DNA of 64,000 bases, taken from contig NZ_PPDK01000001.1 of assembly GCF_003074135.1 (NCBI RefSeq), positions 434,001-498,000 on the forward strand, read 5' to 3'. The notes beneath the pieces were generated by a model. That model was not told the origin of the DNA and made no database searches. It saw only the letters and a program-made list of their open reading frames with translations. Below, one piece after another: positions 44,555-52,778 of the stretch. Numbering within the stretch: the stretch's first letter is position 1; each line of letters begins with the position of its first letter. Origin of the DNA: Euzebya tangerina (lineage in GTDB: Bacteria; Actinomycetota; Nitriliruptoria; Euzebyales; Euzebyaceae). The position numbers and the translations under genes were made by a program.

Positions 44555-45483
44555 CGGGTGGCGTTGTGTCGGCTGGTTCGGACGATCAGGTCGGCCAGCA
44601 GTCCGAGGCTGAACAGGATCAGCCCGGTGATCAGCAGCAGCACCGTGTTGATGGAGAGGGCGAAGGGGTCGCCGTCGGTGACGATGCCCGACACGATGTC
44701 GTACACGAACTTCGTCACGCCGAGGAACAGCAGCAGGAAGGCGGCGGGGGCGAATACCCGGAGGGGCTCGAAGAACGTGACCATGCGCACGACCTGCAGC
44801 ATGTAGCGGTAGGCGTCGCGGATCGGGTGGAAGTGGGATTTGCCGGCGCGCTTGGCGTACTCGATCGGCAGGTATTCAACAACGAGCCCATTGGAGAGGA
44901 ACGACAGCGTGATGGTCGTCACGCAGCTGAAGCCCGTCGGGAGCAGTCCCAGGTAGGGCAGCGCATCGCTGCGCTTGAACGCTCTGAGCCCTGAGTTGAG
45001 GTCGGGGATCTTGGTGCCGGTGAGGTACTCGGCCAGCTTCCGGATGGCCCACTTGGCCGGGACCCGGGCGATCTTGTGGGTACCCTCCTCCGTCGTCCGT
45101 GCTCCAACGACGTGCTGGCATCGCCCGGTCTCGAGGATCTCGATCAGCTCGGGGATCCGCTCGTTGGGGTAGGTCATGTCGGCGTCGGTCCACACGACGT
45201 ACTTCCCGTACGCCTCCTGGCTCCCGATCCGACGAGCGGTGCCCGACCCCCGGTTGACCGGGAACCGCATCAGACGGACGAAGGGCAACCCCTCGACCGC
45301 GTCCCCCGTCCCGTCGGTGGAGCCGTCGTCGATGACCAGGATCTCGAAGGTGTAGGGACTGTCCTTCATCGCCTTGGTGATGCGGTCGACCTCCGCACCG
45401 ATGTGCCCGACCTCGTTGAGGGCCGGCAGCACAACGGTGACGTCCAGCGTCCCGTACAGATCCGGATCGGAGTTCATCCGCAT
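44551..45483 (-). CDS. Family 2 glycosyltransferase with C-terminal membrane anchor
   Basis: This 310-residue enzyme resembles dolichol/polyprenyl-phosphate mannosyltransferases. The nucleotide-sugar site has VVLPALNEVGHIGAEVDRI, VIDDGSTDGT and WTDADMTYP. Two C-terminal helices (about 235-260 and 270-300) anchor it. It probably loads a sugar onto a polyprenyl phosphate for cell-wall glycan synthesis, where a GT-C enzyme such as the one at 33151 could use it. Confidence 0.88.
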   Translation of the reverse strand: MRMNSDPDLYGTLDVTVVLPALNEVGHIGAEVDRITKAMKDSPYTFEILVIDDGSTDGTGDAVEGLPFVRLMRFPVNRGSGTARRIGSQEAYGKYVVWTDADMTYPNERIPELIEILETGRCQHVVGARTTEEGTHKIARVPAKWAIRKLAEYLTGTKIPDLNSGLRAFKRSDALPYLGLLPTGFSCVTTITLSFLSNGLVVEYLPIEYAKRAGKSHFHPIRDAYRYMLQVVRMVTFFEPLRVFAPAAFLLLFLGVTKFVYDIVSGIVTDGDPFALSINTVLLLITGLILFSLGLLADLIVRTSRHNATR

Positions 45484-45579
45484 GCAGACTATCGGCGCCC
45501 CACCGCCGAAGCCATGGCGCGCATGGCCGGTCGGTGGCCGTGGATCGGCCTGCCCCAGCCCGCTTAGACTGCGCCGGAC

Positions 45580-46716
45580 ATGGCCGCCACCCCCGCCGAC
45601 AAGACCGCGTCAGACCGCTCCCGCCACCTGGCAACGACGGCCGTCGAGGCTGGCAGGCCCCCCAACGAGCCTGGACAGCCGTTCAACCAGCCCCCGGTCT
45701 TCGCCTCCACCCTGCGGGCCCCCACGGAGGTCGAGTACGGCCGGTACACCAGTGACAGCTTCACCGCGGTGGAGGACGCGATCGGGGCGCTCGAGGGTGG
45801 GACCGCTGTGGTGTTCGCCTCCGGCATGGCTGCGATCGCTGCCGTGGTGGCAACCACCGTTCGGGGTCGGCCGGGCCTGGTGCAGCCGCTGGACGGCTAC
45901 CACGGCACCCGCAACCTCTTCGATGACACGCCTGGGCTGTTCCCGGACAGCGTCGACATCGCCGACACCGAGGCGGCGCTCGATGCCCTGCCGGAGGGTG
46001 GGGTCCTGTGGACCGAGAGCCCGACGAACCCGCTGATCACCGTGGCCGACCTCGGCGCTCTGGCTGACGGGGTTCGGGCCAAGGGCGGCGTGATGGTGGT
46101 GGACTCCACCGCCGCGACGCCCGTCGTGCAACGGCCGCTCGACCTCGGCGCCGACATCGTCGTGCACTCCGTCACCAAGTACCTCTCGGGGCACTCCGAC
46201 CTCCTGATGGGTGCGGTGGTGTCGCGGGACGAGACCTTCATGCGTGCCGTGCGCGAACACCGAGCGCTGTACGGCGCCATCCCCGGGTCGATGGCGTGCT
46301 TCCTGGCCCTCCGCGGCATCCGGACGTTGGATGTCAGGATGGAGCGATCGATGGCCACGGCGCTGGAGCTCGCCACCCGACTGCACCATCACGCCGCCGT
46401 CGAGCGCGTGCACTACCCGGGCCTGCCGTCCGACCCCGGCCACGACGTCGCCCGCCGACAGATGAACGGCTTCGGGGCGTTGATGTCCTTCGTCCTCGCG
46501 GACGCGGCGGCGGCCGACCACGTCGTCGAGGCGGCCGAGCTGATCGTTCACGCCACCTCCCTGGGCGGGGTCGAGACGTCGATGGAACGACGGAACCGGC
46601 AGCCGGGTGAGGAGGCAACCCACCCTGGCCTGATCCGCATGTCGGTCGGCATCGAGCACGTCGAGGATCTCTGGGCGGATCTGGCGGCCGCGCTGGATGG
46701 GATCACTCCCACGTGA
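45580..46716 (+). CDS. Cys/Met-metabolism PLP enzyme (cystathionine gamma-synthase/lyase-like)
   Basis: This 378-residue trans-sulfuration-family enzyme has Lys200 in SVTKYLSGHSD as the likely PLP Schiff-base residue and the YxRYxxxxxxAVEDAIGALEGG entry block. GLVQPLDGYHGTRNLF replaces the more usual YGGT loop. It could act on O-acetyl-homoserine, cystathionine or methionine. TAGACT lies 9 bp upstream of the ATG. It overlaps the SnoaL-like gene (GTGA). Confidence 0.85.
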   Translation: MAATPADKTASDRSRHLATTAVEAGRPPNEPGQPFNQPPVFASTLRAPTEVEYGRYTSDSFTAVEDAIGALEGGTAVVFASGMAAIAAVVATTVRGRPGLVQPLDGYHGTRNLFDDTPGLFPDSVDIADTEAALDALPEGGVLWTESPTNPLITVADLGALADGVRAKGGVMVVDSTAATPVVQRPLDLGADIVVHSVTKYLSGHSDLLMGAVVSRDETFMRAVREHRALYGAIPGSMACFLALRGIRTLDVRMERSMATALELATRLHHHAAVERVHYPGLPSDPGHDVARRQMNGFGALMSFVLADAAAADHVVEAAELIVHATSLGGVETSMERRNRQPGEEATHPGLIRMSVGIEHVEDLWADLAAALDGITPT

Positions 46717-47090
46717 TCGCCGGGCCGAGGGAGTTGGCTGAGCTGGTCGTCGCCGCCTTCAGCGGCGATCCGGACGACCTGGTGGAGGCGTTCGCCGACG
46801 ACGGGGTCGTGATCGACCAACCCGGGGAGCAGCCGGCGGTCGGCCACGACGAGATCTTTTCGTTCTTCATGGCCTACGGCGGACGCCGCGAGGTGGCGCG
46901 GGTCGACGACCTGTTCCTGGCCGGTGGGCGGGGTGGGCTGTCCTACACGGTGTGGTTCCGCTCGGACAGCCACAACTACGGGCAGCACGGACGAGTCCTG
47001 CTCACCCTGGACGACGACGGGATGATCACCCGGTGGGACGGGGCGTGGGTCGAGCGGCCGAGCGACCTGTCCCCGTGGGGCGGCGACTGA
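46713..47090 (+). CDS. SnoaL-like/NTF2-fold protein
   Basis: This 125-residue NTF2-like protein reads ELVVAAFSGDPDDLVEAFADDGVV, with an aromatic pocket near FSFFMAYGGRREV. GTG start overlapping the PLP-enzyme stop implies co-translation. Function is unknown, perhaps an accessory binding protein. Confidence 0.82.
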   Translation: MIAGPRELAELVVAAFSGDPDDLVEAFADDGVVIDQPGEQPAVGHDEIFSFFMAYGGRREVARVDDLFLAGGRGGLSYTVWFRSDSHNYGQHGRVLLTLDDDGMITRWDGAWVERPSDLSPWGGD

Positions 47091-47115
47091 CCGCTGGCCG
47101 GCCTCGACGCCGGGG

Positions 47116-47149
47116 CACGTCACGGCGCCGGCACACGTCACGGCGCCGG
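47116..47149. repeat. 16-bp direct repeat next to the palindromic element
   Basis: CACGTCACGGCGCCGG occurs at 47116-47131 and 47134-47149, an 18-bp period, just upstream of the dispersed palindrome. Each copy contains the self-complementary CGGCGCCG. Confidence 0.85.
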
Positions 47150-47157
47150 TTGCTGAT

Positions 47158-47206
47158 ACGCATGCGTGAGTTGACCCGCTCTGGGCGGGGGAACTCACGC
47201 ATGCGT
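47158..47206. repeat. Dispersed palindromic element, copy 2
   Basis: ACGCATGCGTGAGTT (47158-47172) and AACTCACGCATGCGT (47192-47206) are perfect 15-bp arms. The 19-nt centre contains a nested CCCGC/GCGGG. The outer arms match the element at 25030-25078. It lies between the SnoaL-like and glutaminyl-cyclase genes and may also terminate transcription. Confidence 0.88.
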
Positions 47207-47286
47207 CGACGCAGCCGCGCCAGAATGGGGTTGCCCAGGCCGTGTGGGCGACGTACGAACCCGTGGGACCGTGCCACAGTGGGGCC

Positions 47287-48354
47287 ATGCCGTCCCGTCT
47301 CGCCGCGCTGATCTCGGTCCTCGTCGTCGCGGCGGCCGCCTGTGGGGGCGCAGGCGGTGACACGGCCACGGTCGAGGGATCGCCGACAACCACCCAAACC
47401 ACACCGGGCCTGCAGGGCTCCGCGTCAGAGGGACCGGGCCAGGGCACGACCCAGCCAACCACGGGATCGGAGTTCGCCGGTGAGGCGGCCCCTGGCCCCG
47501 ACGACCTCGACCAGCTCTTCCCGGCCGGCGCCACCGTCGCCGTCACCGAGGTCGCCCGTCGCCCCCACGACACCACGGCCTTCACCCAGGGCCTCGAGTT
47601 CGACGGCGACCAGCTGTACGAGAGCCGCGGGCTCTTCGCCAGCCAGGAGGACATCACCCTCACCGAGATCGACCCGATGGACGGCACCACCATCCGGTCG
47701 GTCGAGCGGGACACCGACATCGGCGACTACTTCGCCGAGGGTCTCACGATCGTGGGGGACCGACTGATCCAGCTGACGTGGCGGTCGAACACCGCAATCG
47801 TCTACGACACCCAGACGCTCGAGAAGACCGACGAGTACGTCTACCAGGGCGAGGGGTGGGGCATCTGCGACCAGCCGGACCGGCTGATCATGTCGAGCGG
47901 CACGCCCACGCTGACCCACCGGGATCCCGAGACCTTCGAGGTCACACAGGAGGTCACCGTCACCCTGGACGGGACGCCGGTCGATGAGCTGAACGAGCTC
48001 GAGTGCGTCGGCGATCTGGTCCTGGCCAACGTCTGGAACACCAACCGAATCGTGGTCATCGAACCGGATACCGGCGACGTCCGCACCGTGATCGACGGCT
48101 CCGCGGTGGCCGACGAGCGGGGACAGTTCATCGAGGACCCGGAGGGCGGTTCGGTCCTCAACGGCATCGCCTACAACAGCCAGAGCGACACCTGGCTGAT
48201 CACCGGCAAGCGCTGGCCCTTCATGTTCGAGGTCGCCTTCGAGTGCACCAGCGGCTGCGGCCCGACGCCGAGTGACCCACCCGGCGATCCGCCCAGCGAG
48301 CCGCCGGCCGAGAAGACCCACTTCGTCCGACAAGCCCTCCCCGACGAGAGCTGA
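47287..48354 (+). CDS. Glutaminyl-peptide cyclotransferase (plant-type QC), lipoprotein
   Basis: This 355-residue exported enzyme has lipobox VVAAAAC (Cys19) and a Thr/Gly/Ser-rich tether. The five-bladed propeller of the Glu_cyclase_2 family is seen in FTQGLEFDGDQLYESRGL, AEGLTIVGDRLIQLTW, GEGWGICDQPDRLIMSSG, NELECVGDLVLANVW and LNGIAYNSQSDTWLITGKRWPFMFEV. It forms N-terminal pyroglutamate on exported peptides. The ATG at 47287 gives a proper signal. Confidence 0.9.
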   Translation: MPSRLAALISVLVVAAAACGGAGGDTATVEGSPTTTQTTPGLQGSASEGPGQGTTQPTTGSEFAGEAAPGPDDLDQLFPAGATVAVTEVARRPHDTTAFTQGLEFDGDQLYESRGLFASQEDITLTEIDPMDGTTIRSVERDTDIGDYFAEGLTIVGDRLIQLTWRSNTAIVYDTQTLEKTDEYVYQGEGWGICDQPDRLIMSSGTPTLTHRDPETFEVTQEVTVTLDGTPVDELNELECVGDLVLANVWNTNRIVVIEPDTGDVRTVIDGSAVADERGQFIEDPEGGSVLNGIAYNSQSDTWLITGKRWPFMFEVAFECTSGCGPTPSDPPGDPPSEPPAEKTHFVRQALPDES

Positions 48355-48486
48355 CGGTCACTTTGGGTTCGCGGCTGAGCGGCCGTTAGTATCCGCGCCC
48401 CGGTGTGACATCGTGCCCGAAGACGACACCTCGTCAGCAACCTGCACCACGTCACACACCGCCCGACCGTCGTGGAGGAGCCGCAC

Positions 48487-48693
48487 GTGGCAGTCATCAA
48501 GACCATCGACCTCGTTGGTGTGTCCACCGAGTCCTGGCAGGACGCTGCGGCGAAGGCGCTCCAGGAGGCGAACAAGACGCTGCGCGGCATCCAGGGCTTG
48601 GACGTGCTGGAGACCAGTGCGGTCGTTGACGACGGTGAGATAGCCGAGTTCCACACCCACGTCCGGATCCGCTTCCGGATCGAGCGGAGCTGA
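48487..48693 (+). CDS. Dodecin-like flavin-binding family protein
   Basis: This 68-residue protein matches the dodecin fold (VIKTIDLVGVSTESWQDAAAKAL; GEIAEFHTHVRIRFRIE). Dodecins form hollow 12-mers that store flavins. The conserved Trp that stacks on flavin (in LDWFEV of typical dodecins) is Gly here (IQGLDV), and the usual Gln of the VTxKVGF strand is His, so flavin storage is doubtful. GTG at 48487 is fixed by GGAGGAG 6 nt upstream. Confidence 0.85.
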   Translation: MAVIKTIDLVGVSTESWQDAAAKALQEANKTLRGIQGLDVLETSAVVDDGEIAEFHTHVRIRFRIERS

Positions 48694-48716
48694 CGGCCGC
48701 GCCGGAGCGTCGCGCC

Positions 48717-49748
48717 GTGCCACACCTGCCGCGCACCGCCCACGACCCCGTCACCGGTGTCGACGTGGCGGTTCCGACGGCGGACGATGTGGTCGAGGCT
48801 GCGCGCCGCCTCCAACACGAGGTCGTCCGGACCCCGCTGCTGGAGTCACCTCGCCTGAACGACCGACTCGGTGGTCGGATCCTGATCAAGGCGGAGTCCC
48901 TCCAACGCGTCGGCGCCTTCAAGTTCCGCGGCGCGGTCAACCGGATCTCCCAGCTGACCGAAGCGGAGCGAGCCCGCGGGGTGCTGGCCTTCTCCTCCGG
49001 CAACCACGCGCAGGCGGTGGCCCACGCGGCCGAGCGGTTCGGGGTGAGCGCGGTCATCGTGATGCCGGAGGACGCCCCAGCGATCAAGATCCGAAACACC
49101 CGCGGGTACGGCGCGGAGGTGGTGCTGTACGACCGCTACACCCAGGACCGGGAGGAGGTCGGGCGGGCCATCGCCGACGACCGCGGCCTGGTCATCGTGC
49201 CCCCGTTCAACGACCCGCACATCGTCGCCGGCCAGGGCACCCTCGGCCTCGAGGTCATCGAGCAGGCGGCTGAGATGGACGCCGAGCTCGACGCGTTCGT
49301 CGTCTGCACCAGTGGAGGCGGGCTCACCGCGGGGTGCGCGCTCATCCTGGACGCCCGCTCCCCCGGAACCGAGATCTGGGGGGTCGAGCCGGTCGACTTC
49401 GACGACACGCGCCGCTCGCTCGAGGCCGGCGAACGGCTCCGGAACGACCCCGACGCCCGCTCGATCTGCGATGCCGTGCAGACCGAGACCCCCGGCTGGC
49501 TGACCTGGGAGATCAACCGCCGTCTCATGACCGGCGTCCTGACCGCGACGGATGACCAGGCGCTTCAGGCCATGGCCGTGGCGATGGAGGAGCTCAAGAT
49601 CGTGGTGGAGCCGGGCGGCGCCGTTGCGCTGGCTGCCGTGCTCTCTGGCCAACTGCCGGTCGAGGGCCGAACCATCGCGGTGGTCTGCTCAGGCGGGAAC
49701 GCTGACCCGGCCATGCTGGCGCGGGCGCTGACCCACTCCCTCGAGTGA
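48717..49748 (+). CDS. PLP-dependent threonine dehydratase
   Basis: This 343-residue fold-type II enzyme deaminates threonine or serine. Lys69 in GAFKFRGA binds PLP. SSGNHAQAVAHAA, the glycine loop TSGGGLTAG and CSGGNADP bind the phosphate and cofactor. There is no C-terminal ACT regulatory domain, so it is the short catabolic (TdcB-like) type rather than biosynthetic IlvA. It starts at GTG 24 bp after the dodecin-like gene. Confidence 0.88.
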   Translation: MPHLPRTAHDPVTGVDVAVPTADDVVEAARRLQHEVVRTPLLESPRLNDRLGGRILIKAESLQRVGAFKFRGAVNRISQLTEAERARGVLAFSSGNHAQAVAHAAERFGVSAVIVMPEDAPAIKIRNTRGYGAEVVLYDRYTQDREEVGRAIADDRGLVIVPPFNDPHIVAGQGTLGLEVIEQAAEMDAELDAFVVCTSGGGLTAGCALILDARSPGTEIWGVEPVDFDDTRRSLEAGERLRNDPDARSICDAVQTETPGWLTWEINRRLMTGVLTATDDQALQAMAVAMEELKIVVEPGGAVALAAVLSGQLPVEGRTIAVVCSGGNADPAMLARALTHSLE

Positions 49749-49796
49749 CGTGGTGCACGAGCCCAGGACGACGCAGGCTTCGTGCACCATGCTGCG

Positions 49797-50252
49797 CTAG
49801 TCCGGCGCCTCCAGCATGCGACCCAGCAACGTGAGCATGACCTCCACCTCGTCATCGGTCAGGGCGAGGACGGGGTTGCCCTCGTGGAGCCGGTCCCGCA
49901 GGCTGACGGAGCGCGCCCGACCCTCCTCCGTCACGACCAGGTTCCGACGCCGGCGATCATCCGGGTCGATCACCCGCTCCATCAGGCCCTGATCCTCCAG
50001 CCGGTCGACGATCCCCGTCACGTTGCTGGCGTCGCAGTGGAGCTTCTCGGCCAGCTCCCCCATGGGCGTCGGGTCCTGCATCACCCACAGCGCGCGGGCC
50101 TGCATCGGGCTCAGGTCGAGCTCCGCCGCCCGTTGGTCCATGAGTGCTCGAAGTCGGCCCGTCAGCATGAACGACAGGTGGATGAGCTCACCACGACGCT
50201 CGCTCCAGGTCAGGTCGGAATCCATGAGGTTCATGATAGTCGTCAACATCAA
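49797..50252 (-). CDS. MarR-family transcriptional regulator
   Basis: This regulator of up to 151 residues contains MGELAEKLHCDASNVTGIVDRLEDQGLMERVIDPDDRRRRNLVVTEEG. Cys in the recognition region could allow redox sensing. The start is uncertain: ATG 50252, 50234 or 50225; the first lies inside the operator. It is divergent from a second DrrAB exporter and likely represses it. Confidence 0.9.
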   Translation of the reverse strand: MMLTTIMNLMDSDLTWSERRGELIHLSFMLTGRLRALMDQRAAELDLSPMQARALWVMQDPTPMGELAEKLHCDASNVTGIVDRLEDQGLMERVIDPDDRRRRNLVVTEEGRARSVSLRDRLHEGNPVLALTDDEVEVMLTLLGRMLEAPD

Positions 50253-50260
50253 TGGTTGAC
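50242..50260. promoter_or_regulatory. MarR operator candidate overlapping the exporter promoter
   Basis: GTCAAC-7nt-GTTGAC is a perfect inverted repeat whose right arm overlaps the -35 box of the ABC operon. Binding would block the promoter and the MarR start region together. Confidence 0.65.
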
Positions 50261-50283
50261 AACTTCAAGCATTCGGCTACTGT
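50256..50283 (+). promoter_or_regulatory. Promoter of the second DrrAB operon
   Basis: TTGACA (50256-50261) and TACTGT (50278-50283) are spaced 16 bp. The -10 box ends 8 bp before the ATG at 50292, so the transcript would be leaderless or nearly so. Confidence 0.7.
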
Positions 50284-50291
50284 CCTCCGGG

Positions 50292-51316
<1,025 letters not shown>

Positions 51317-51320
<4 letters not shown>

Positions 51321-52147
51321 GCACCACCACCGCACCCGCCACCCCTGCCGACTTCTCTGGACTGCAAGCCGCTCCATCAGGTCTCGGCTGGGTGGTCAAG
51401 GACATCCTCGTCATCACCGGGCGAAACCTGCTGAAGATCCGGCGGTCGCCCCAATTGCTGGTCTTCTCGACGATCCAGCCGGTCATGTTCGTCCTGCTCT
51501 TCAACTACGTGTTCGGCGGCGCGCTCGACATCGCTGGCTTCCAGGGGGACTACATCAACTTCCTGCTGCCCGGCATCTTCGTGCAGACGGCGATGTTCGG
51601 GTCGACCCAGTCGGGGATCGCGCTGAACGAGGATCTCCGGGCGGGCATCGTCGACCGGTTCCGGTCGCTGCCGATGGCGCGTTCTGCGGTGCTCGCCGGC
51701 CGGACGATCGCAGATGCCGTCCGAACGCTCTTCACCACGCTGCTGATGGTCGCCGTCGGCTACGCACTGGGCTTCCGCTTCTCGGCCGGCGTGCTGCCCG
51801 CGATCGGGGCGGTGCTGCTCGGCGTCTTCATGGCCTTCGCCTTCAGCTGGGTCAGCGCCAACATCGGCATGCGGGCTCCGGACGCCGAGACCGCGCAGGC
51901 GGGTGGCTTCATCTGGGTGTTCCCGCTGGTCTTCGCTTCCTCCGCATTCGTGTCGACCGAGTCGATGCCTGGCTGGCTCCGTGCCTTCGCCGACAACTCG
52001 CCGGTGACTGCGGTCGTCAACGCCATCCGGGTGCTGGTGAACGGTGGGCCGACGGCAGCCGACACCTGGACGGCGCTGGCCTGGATCGTGGGGATCCTCG
52101 TGGTGGCCGTCCCGCTGGCCATCGCCGGCTACCGCAAGACCGCCTGA
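51317..52147 (+). CDS. ABC-2 type transporter permease (DrrB-like)
   Basis: This 276-residue membrane protein has six hydrophobic segments, the entry helix RNLLKIRRSPQLLVFSTIQPVMFVLLF and the ABC-2 block LRAGIVDRFRSLPMARSAVLAGR. The substrate may be an amphiphilic drug or a lipid. It is the second MarR-controlled DrrAB pair of the window, after 15485-17178. Confidence 0.92.
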
Positions 52148-52162
52148 TCCGCGCCATCGCGT

Positions 52163-52178
52163 AACCCCCGAGGGGGTT
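52163..52178. promoter_or_regulatory. Palindrome upstream of the ECF sigma gene
   Basis: AACCCCC-GA-GGGGGTT is a perfect 16-bp inverted repeat 18 bp before the sigma start. It may be part of an autoregulated ECF promoter or the terminator of the exporter operon. Confidence 0.45.
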
Positions 52179-52196
52179 CATACGTTGGAGGGGGTG

Positions 52197-52778
52197 ATGG
52201 CGGGCGACGGCGCGGAGGAGTTCGACGACTTCTGCCGCGCCAACTACGGCAGGCTCGTCGGATCCGTCCACCTCTTCTGCGGTGACCTCGGGCTGGCAGA
52301 GCAGCTGACCCAGGCGGCGTTGGAGCAGGCTTGGCGTCGGTGGACCCGGGTCGGCCAGATGGAGGATCCCGTCGCCTACGTCCGCCAGTCGGCCTTCAAC
52401 CTGGCTCGCTCGCATTGGCGGCGGCTGTTGGCGGAGCGGCGGGCGAATCGGCTGCACGTCGCCGGCGACGCCGACGCGGCCAGGCCAGCTCCGACCGAGG
52501 TGGTCCTCTCTGTCCGACAAGCCCTGGCTGACCTGCCGCCGCGCCAGCGAGCGGTCATGATCCACCGGTTCCACGGCGACTTGACGGTCGCGGAGACGGC
52601 CGAGGCGATGGGCACCACCATCGGCGCCGTCAAGCAGCTGTCCGTGCGAGCGCGAGCGGCCCTCAAGGAACTGCTCGGTGAGGAACTCGACGCAGGGCAG
52701 TCCGACCAACCGTCGCCCGTCGCCACCGCCAACGTCGCGACCGACACGGACGCCGATCAACCCCGGAGGTGGGCGTGA
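52197..52778 (+). CDS. ECF RNA polymerase sigma factor (SigE-family type)
   Basis: This 193-residue sigma factor has region 2 (FDDFCRANYGRLVGSVHLFCGD...QAALEQAWRRW) and region 4 (LADLPPRQRAVMIHRFHGDLTVAETAEAMGTTIGAVKQLSVRARAALKEL). GGAGGGGG lies upstream of the ATG. The downstream gene, overlapping by one base, encodes a membrane-anchored protein that likely acts as its regulator. Confidence 0.9.
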   Translation: MAGDGAEEFDDFCRANYGRLVGSVHLFCGDLGLAEQLTQAALEQAWRRWTRVGQMEDPVAYVRQSAFNLARSHWRRLLAERRANRLHVAGDADAARPAPTEVVLSVRQALADLPPRQRAVMIHRFHGDLTVAETAEAMGTTIGAVKQLSVRARAALKELLGEELDAGQSDQPSPVATANVATDTDADQPRRWA

